A DNA stretch of 64,000 bases from Setophaga petechia (lineage: Eukaryota > Chordata > Aves > Passeriformes > Parulidae). Positions within the stretch are counted from its first letter, which is position 1; each line of letters opens with the position of its first letter. The stretch spans positions 12,334,501 to 12,398,500 of the forward strand of contig JANCRA010000019.1 of the NCBI GenBank assembly GCA_024362935.1. The letters are read 5' to 3'. The position numbers were made by a program, and so were the translations under genes. The notes under the pieces were generated by a model. The model was not told the DNA's origin. It saw nothing but the letters and a program-made list of their open reading frames with translations, and did not search any database. Shown here in pieces: positions 61,704-64,000 of this stretch.

Positions 61704-63064
61704 GTAAGTATATGTGTAATGACCAGATAATATGTCAAAACACCTCAACTTTACTTCTATTTTCCGTATCTTCAAATACTGTGGAGATGTCATGCCTGCT
61801 CTCAGGAGCTTTTCTCACAAGTACCAATAACTTATGTGTCTGAAGGCTGAACCTTCTAGGATTGATCTGCAGAAGCTTTCTTGTAGTCACTGAACAATGA
61901 CAAAATGATGACAGAGCACTGTTTACTTAAGCTAAGTGAAACTATTTGTCCTGATGTGTTAAAGTAGCTGTTCCAGAAAATAACATGAACTTGAAATAGA
62001 TGATCTGTTTCATAGATCTGTATTCACCAGCAAAAAAAAAAGCAGCAAAGTAAAAAACTCCAGATCTGAAAAGTAGAACCTCTCTCCTTAGGTCTGACAC
62101 TCAATTATCTCTATTTTGCTTACTTTCTTTGTAATTCATCTGTATAAATAAAAGTTCTAATCATACCAGTAATCCTTAATATCCTACACTCTTCGAAGTA
62201 TTTGTCTAATCATGGAAGTGAAGGTCAGCAGGACCAGAGCCTAAATGGCAGAACAAGTAACAGGCTATAAATTGCAATATTTTCAAATTGTAGCAAATTC
62301 TCCCTGCCTACAAGGTACCTGTAAATGATCTTACTGTTTCACATTATCGCTCTTAATTCACAGCAGTTTTGTGATCTGGAAGGGTGAATATGCAAACTCC
62401 TTCCTAACATATTTTAGGTGATGTACTTGAAAAAGAACAGGTGATTTAATCAGCATGTTTAGAAAAATCAATACTGGTTTAAACATCAAGTGTTAACATA
62501 TGAAGAAGATGTTTTCTTTACAGACGGGAACAGTTCTGTAAGGGATTAAGGATTCATAAGAAACATGCCAGATAAACAGATTTTTTTTTAAATATGTCAC
62601 TTTAAAGAATTGGTTTTTTACTTATACATCAGTTTCATGAATTCCTACATAGCCCAGAGTTTGACTAAAATTTAAATTTACACAGTGGGATCCTACAGGG
62701 CATGTGTAGGTCTTTTTGAACACTAGTAAAATGTTACAATGAGATTCTGTGCATCCATCTGATTTTAGTCCAAGGCTGTAAGTCCAATTTGACTTGCACC
62801 AGACCCTTTCAGTTGCCTTTGAGCTGAAGCTCACCTTAGATGGCTCAAGGGAGACTCTGAGACCTACCTTTTATGAGTATGTAATTTTTCCTCAGTATTT
62901 ATTGTAATGAATTTGCAGTCCCACAAACATTGGTAGGATTGGCTGTGCACACACAGACTGATGCTAGTTATGTGACCAGGGAGATTGATGCTCCAAGACA
63001 TATCAGATACACACCATGGTCTTGTATAGCTGCTGTACTGGAGTTGTGTGGGTGTGAGGACTTG
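61704..63064 (+). other. Start of the next intron
   Basis: Begins with the GTAAGT donor. AT-rich, with no exon, RNA gene or named transposon up to the CR1 at 63065. The intron continues into that element and past the right edge. Confidence 0.75.
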
Positions 63065-64000
63065 TGAGCACCAAAAATCCTATCCTATAGTATTCCAAGA
63101 ATATTATAGGTCATTGTCATTGCCCAAAAAACAAAGTAGTGAGTTAAATATTAAAAGCATGTTGTTAAGGTCAGTGTCCAAAAGCCTCTTCAACAGTGAC
63201 AGACTTGAGCAATTGACAGTCTCCCTCAGAAACCTGTTCAGTCTTTCACCCTCTCAGTAAAGGAATGCTCCTGATGTGAGTCTGAATCTCTCCTGGCACA
63301 GCTTTGAGCCATTACTTTGTGTTCTGTCACTGAATACCAGGGACAAGAGATCAGTGCCTCTCTCTCCACATGCCCTCCTCAGGAAGCTGTGAAGTGAAGT
63401 CAATCCTCAGCTTCATTTTCTCCAAACTAGACAAGTCCAAAATCGTTAGCTGCCCCTTACAGGTCATTCCTTCCAGCCCTCTCACCAGCTTTGTTTCCCT
63501 TATCTGGACCCACTCAAGGGCCTTCACATCCTTCTTAAATCGTGGTGCCCAGAACTGCACACAGTGCTCCAGGTGAGGCTGCACCAGTGCTCTATGCAGT
63601 GGGAAAATCACCTTTCCTGAGCAGCTGGTGGTTCTGTATTTGCTGCACCCCAGGATGGGCTTTGTCCTGTTGCCTTCCAGGCCATGCTGCTGATTCTTGC
63701 TGTGCCTGCTGCCAGCCAGCACCTCCAGATCCATTTCTGCAGAGGGGCTCTCCAGCCACTCCTCTCCCAGTTTATACTTTTGCTTGATATTAGCCTGTCT
63801 CAGCTGCAGAATCTGGTGTTTTGACTTGTTAAACTTCATACTGTTAATCACTGTCCAGTGTTCCAAACGGTGTAGATCCGTCTTCAAAGACTCTTGTCCC
63901 TCCAAAGAGTCAGCAGCACCTCCCAGTTTGGGATCATCAGCAAATGTGCTAATGGTGGATTTAACTCCTGCCTGCAGGTTGTTGGTAAGTGTATTTACCA
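63065..64000 (-). mobile_element. CR1 LINE, reverse transcriptase C-terminal half, runs off the window
   Basis: The minus-strand frame stays open from the right edge down to a stop at 63351-63353, about 216 codons. It includes the reverse transcriptase catalytic motif Phe-Ala-Asp-Asp (63933-63944), then LGGAADSLEGQE, LHRLEHWTVINSMKFNKSK, KYKLGEEWLESPSAEMDLEV, HLEHCVQFWAPRFKKDVKAL and LVRGLEGMTCKGQL. These are hallmark CR1 ORF2 segments in family order. After the stop, CR1-like sequence continues in broken frames to a degenerate 3' end near 63065. The copy therefore lacks the normal C-terminus, and its 5' part is beyond the window. It is antisense to the host gene. Function as an active element is unlikely. 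Confidence 0.9.

Noticed and set aside
1..64000. CRISPR array, operon, phage or other prokaryotic system
   Set aside because: There are no regularly spaced repeats, dense ORFs or ribosome-binding patterns. Everything seen is typical of a bird intron-exon landscape.

Overview
The window looks like nuclear DNA of a bird, most likely a passerine. It is AT-rich and CpG-poor. It carries three chicken-repeat-1 (CR1) LINE copies, an avian ERVL-type LTR, and a tRNA-Ile-derived SINE with a CR1-like tail, of the kind known as TguSINE1 in songbirds. No operons, rRNA genes, functional tRNA genes, CRISPR arrays or prokaryotic signals are visible.

Almost the whole window is the interior of one large split gene on the + strand. 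Six internal exons are well supported (18351-18484, 35561-35646, 40450-40523, 50441-50555, 55830-56308, 61610-61703). A seventh upstream exon is plausible (2583-2692). Each has AG/GT borders, and the splice phases chain without a break (0, 2, 1, 0, 1, 0, then out at 1). Neither a first exon with a start codon and promoter nor a last exon with a stop and polyadenylation signal is present, so the gene continues past both edges. The product is hydrophilic and appears disordered: a short segment with a CxxC pair, acidic Ser-rich linkers, a charged likely helix across the 50 kb and 55 kb exons, and a long Ser/Pro/Thr/Arg-rich block encoded by one 479-nt exon. I do not recognise the family and give no symbol.

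Layout: 1-2582 intron or upstream sequence; 2583-2692 candidate exon; 2693-18350 intron of about 15.7 kb with a perfect 19-bp hairpin; 18485-35560 intron of about 17 kb holding a relic of a hAT-type transposase, a 5'-truncated CR1 and a solo LTR; then introns of 4.8, 9.9, 5.3 and 5.3 kb. The 9.9-kb intron holds two copies of an 80-bp sequence 94% alike. The 50556-55829 intron holds a SINE nested inside a CR1. The 56309-61609 intron holds a G/T-rich tract and an 18-bp hairpin just upstream of the next acceptor. The right end is a CR1 on the minus strand whose reverse transcriptase frame stays open to the window edge.

I see no convincing new biological system. The items most worth checking are the unidentified gene, the hAT relic, the nested SINE, the snap-back hairpins and the duplicated 80-mer.
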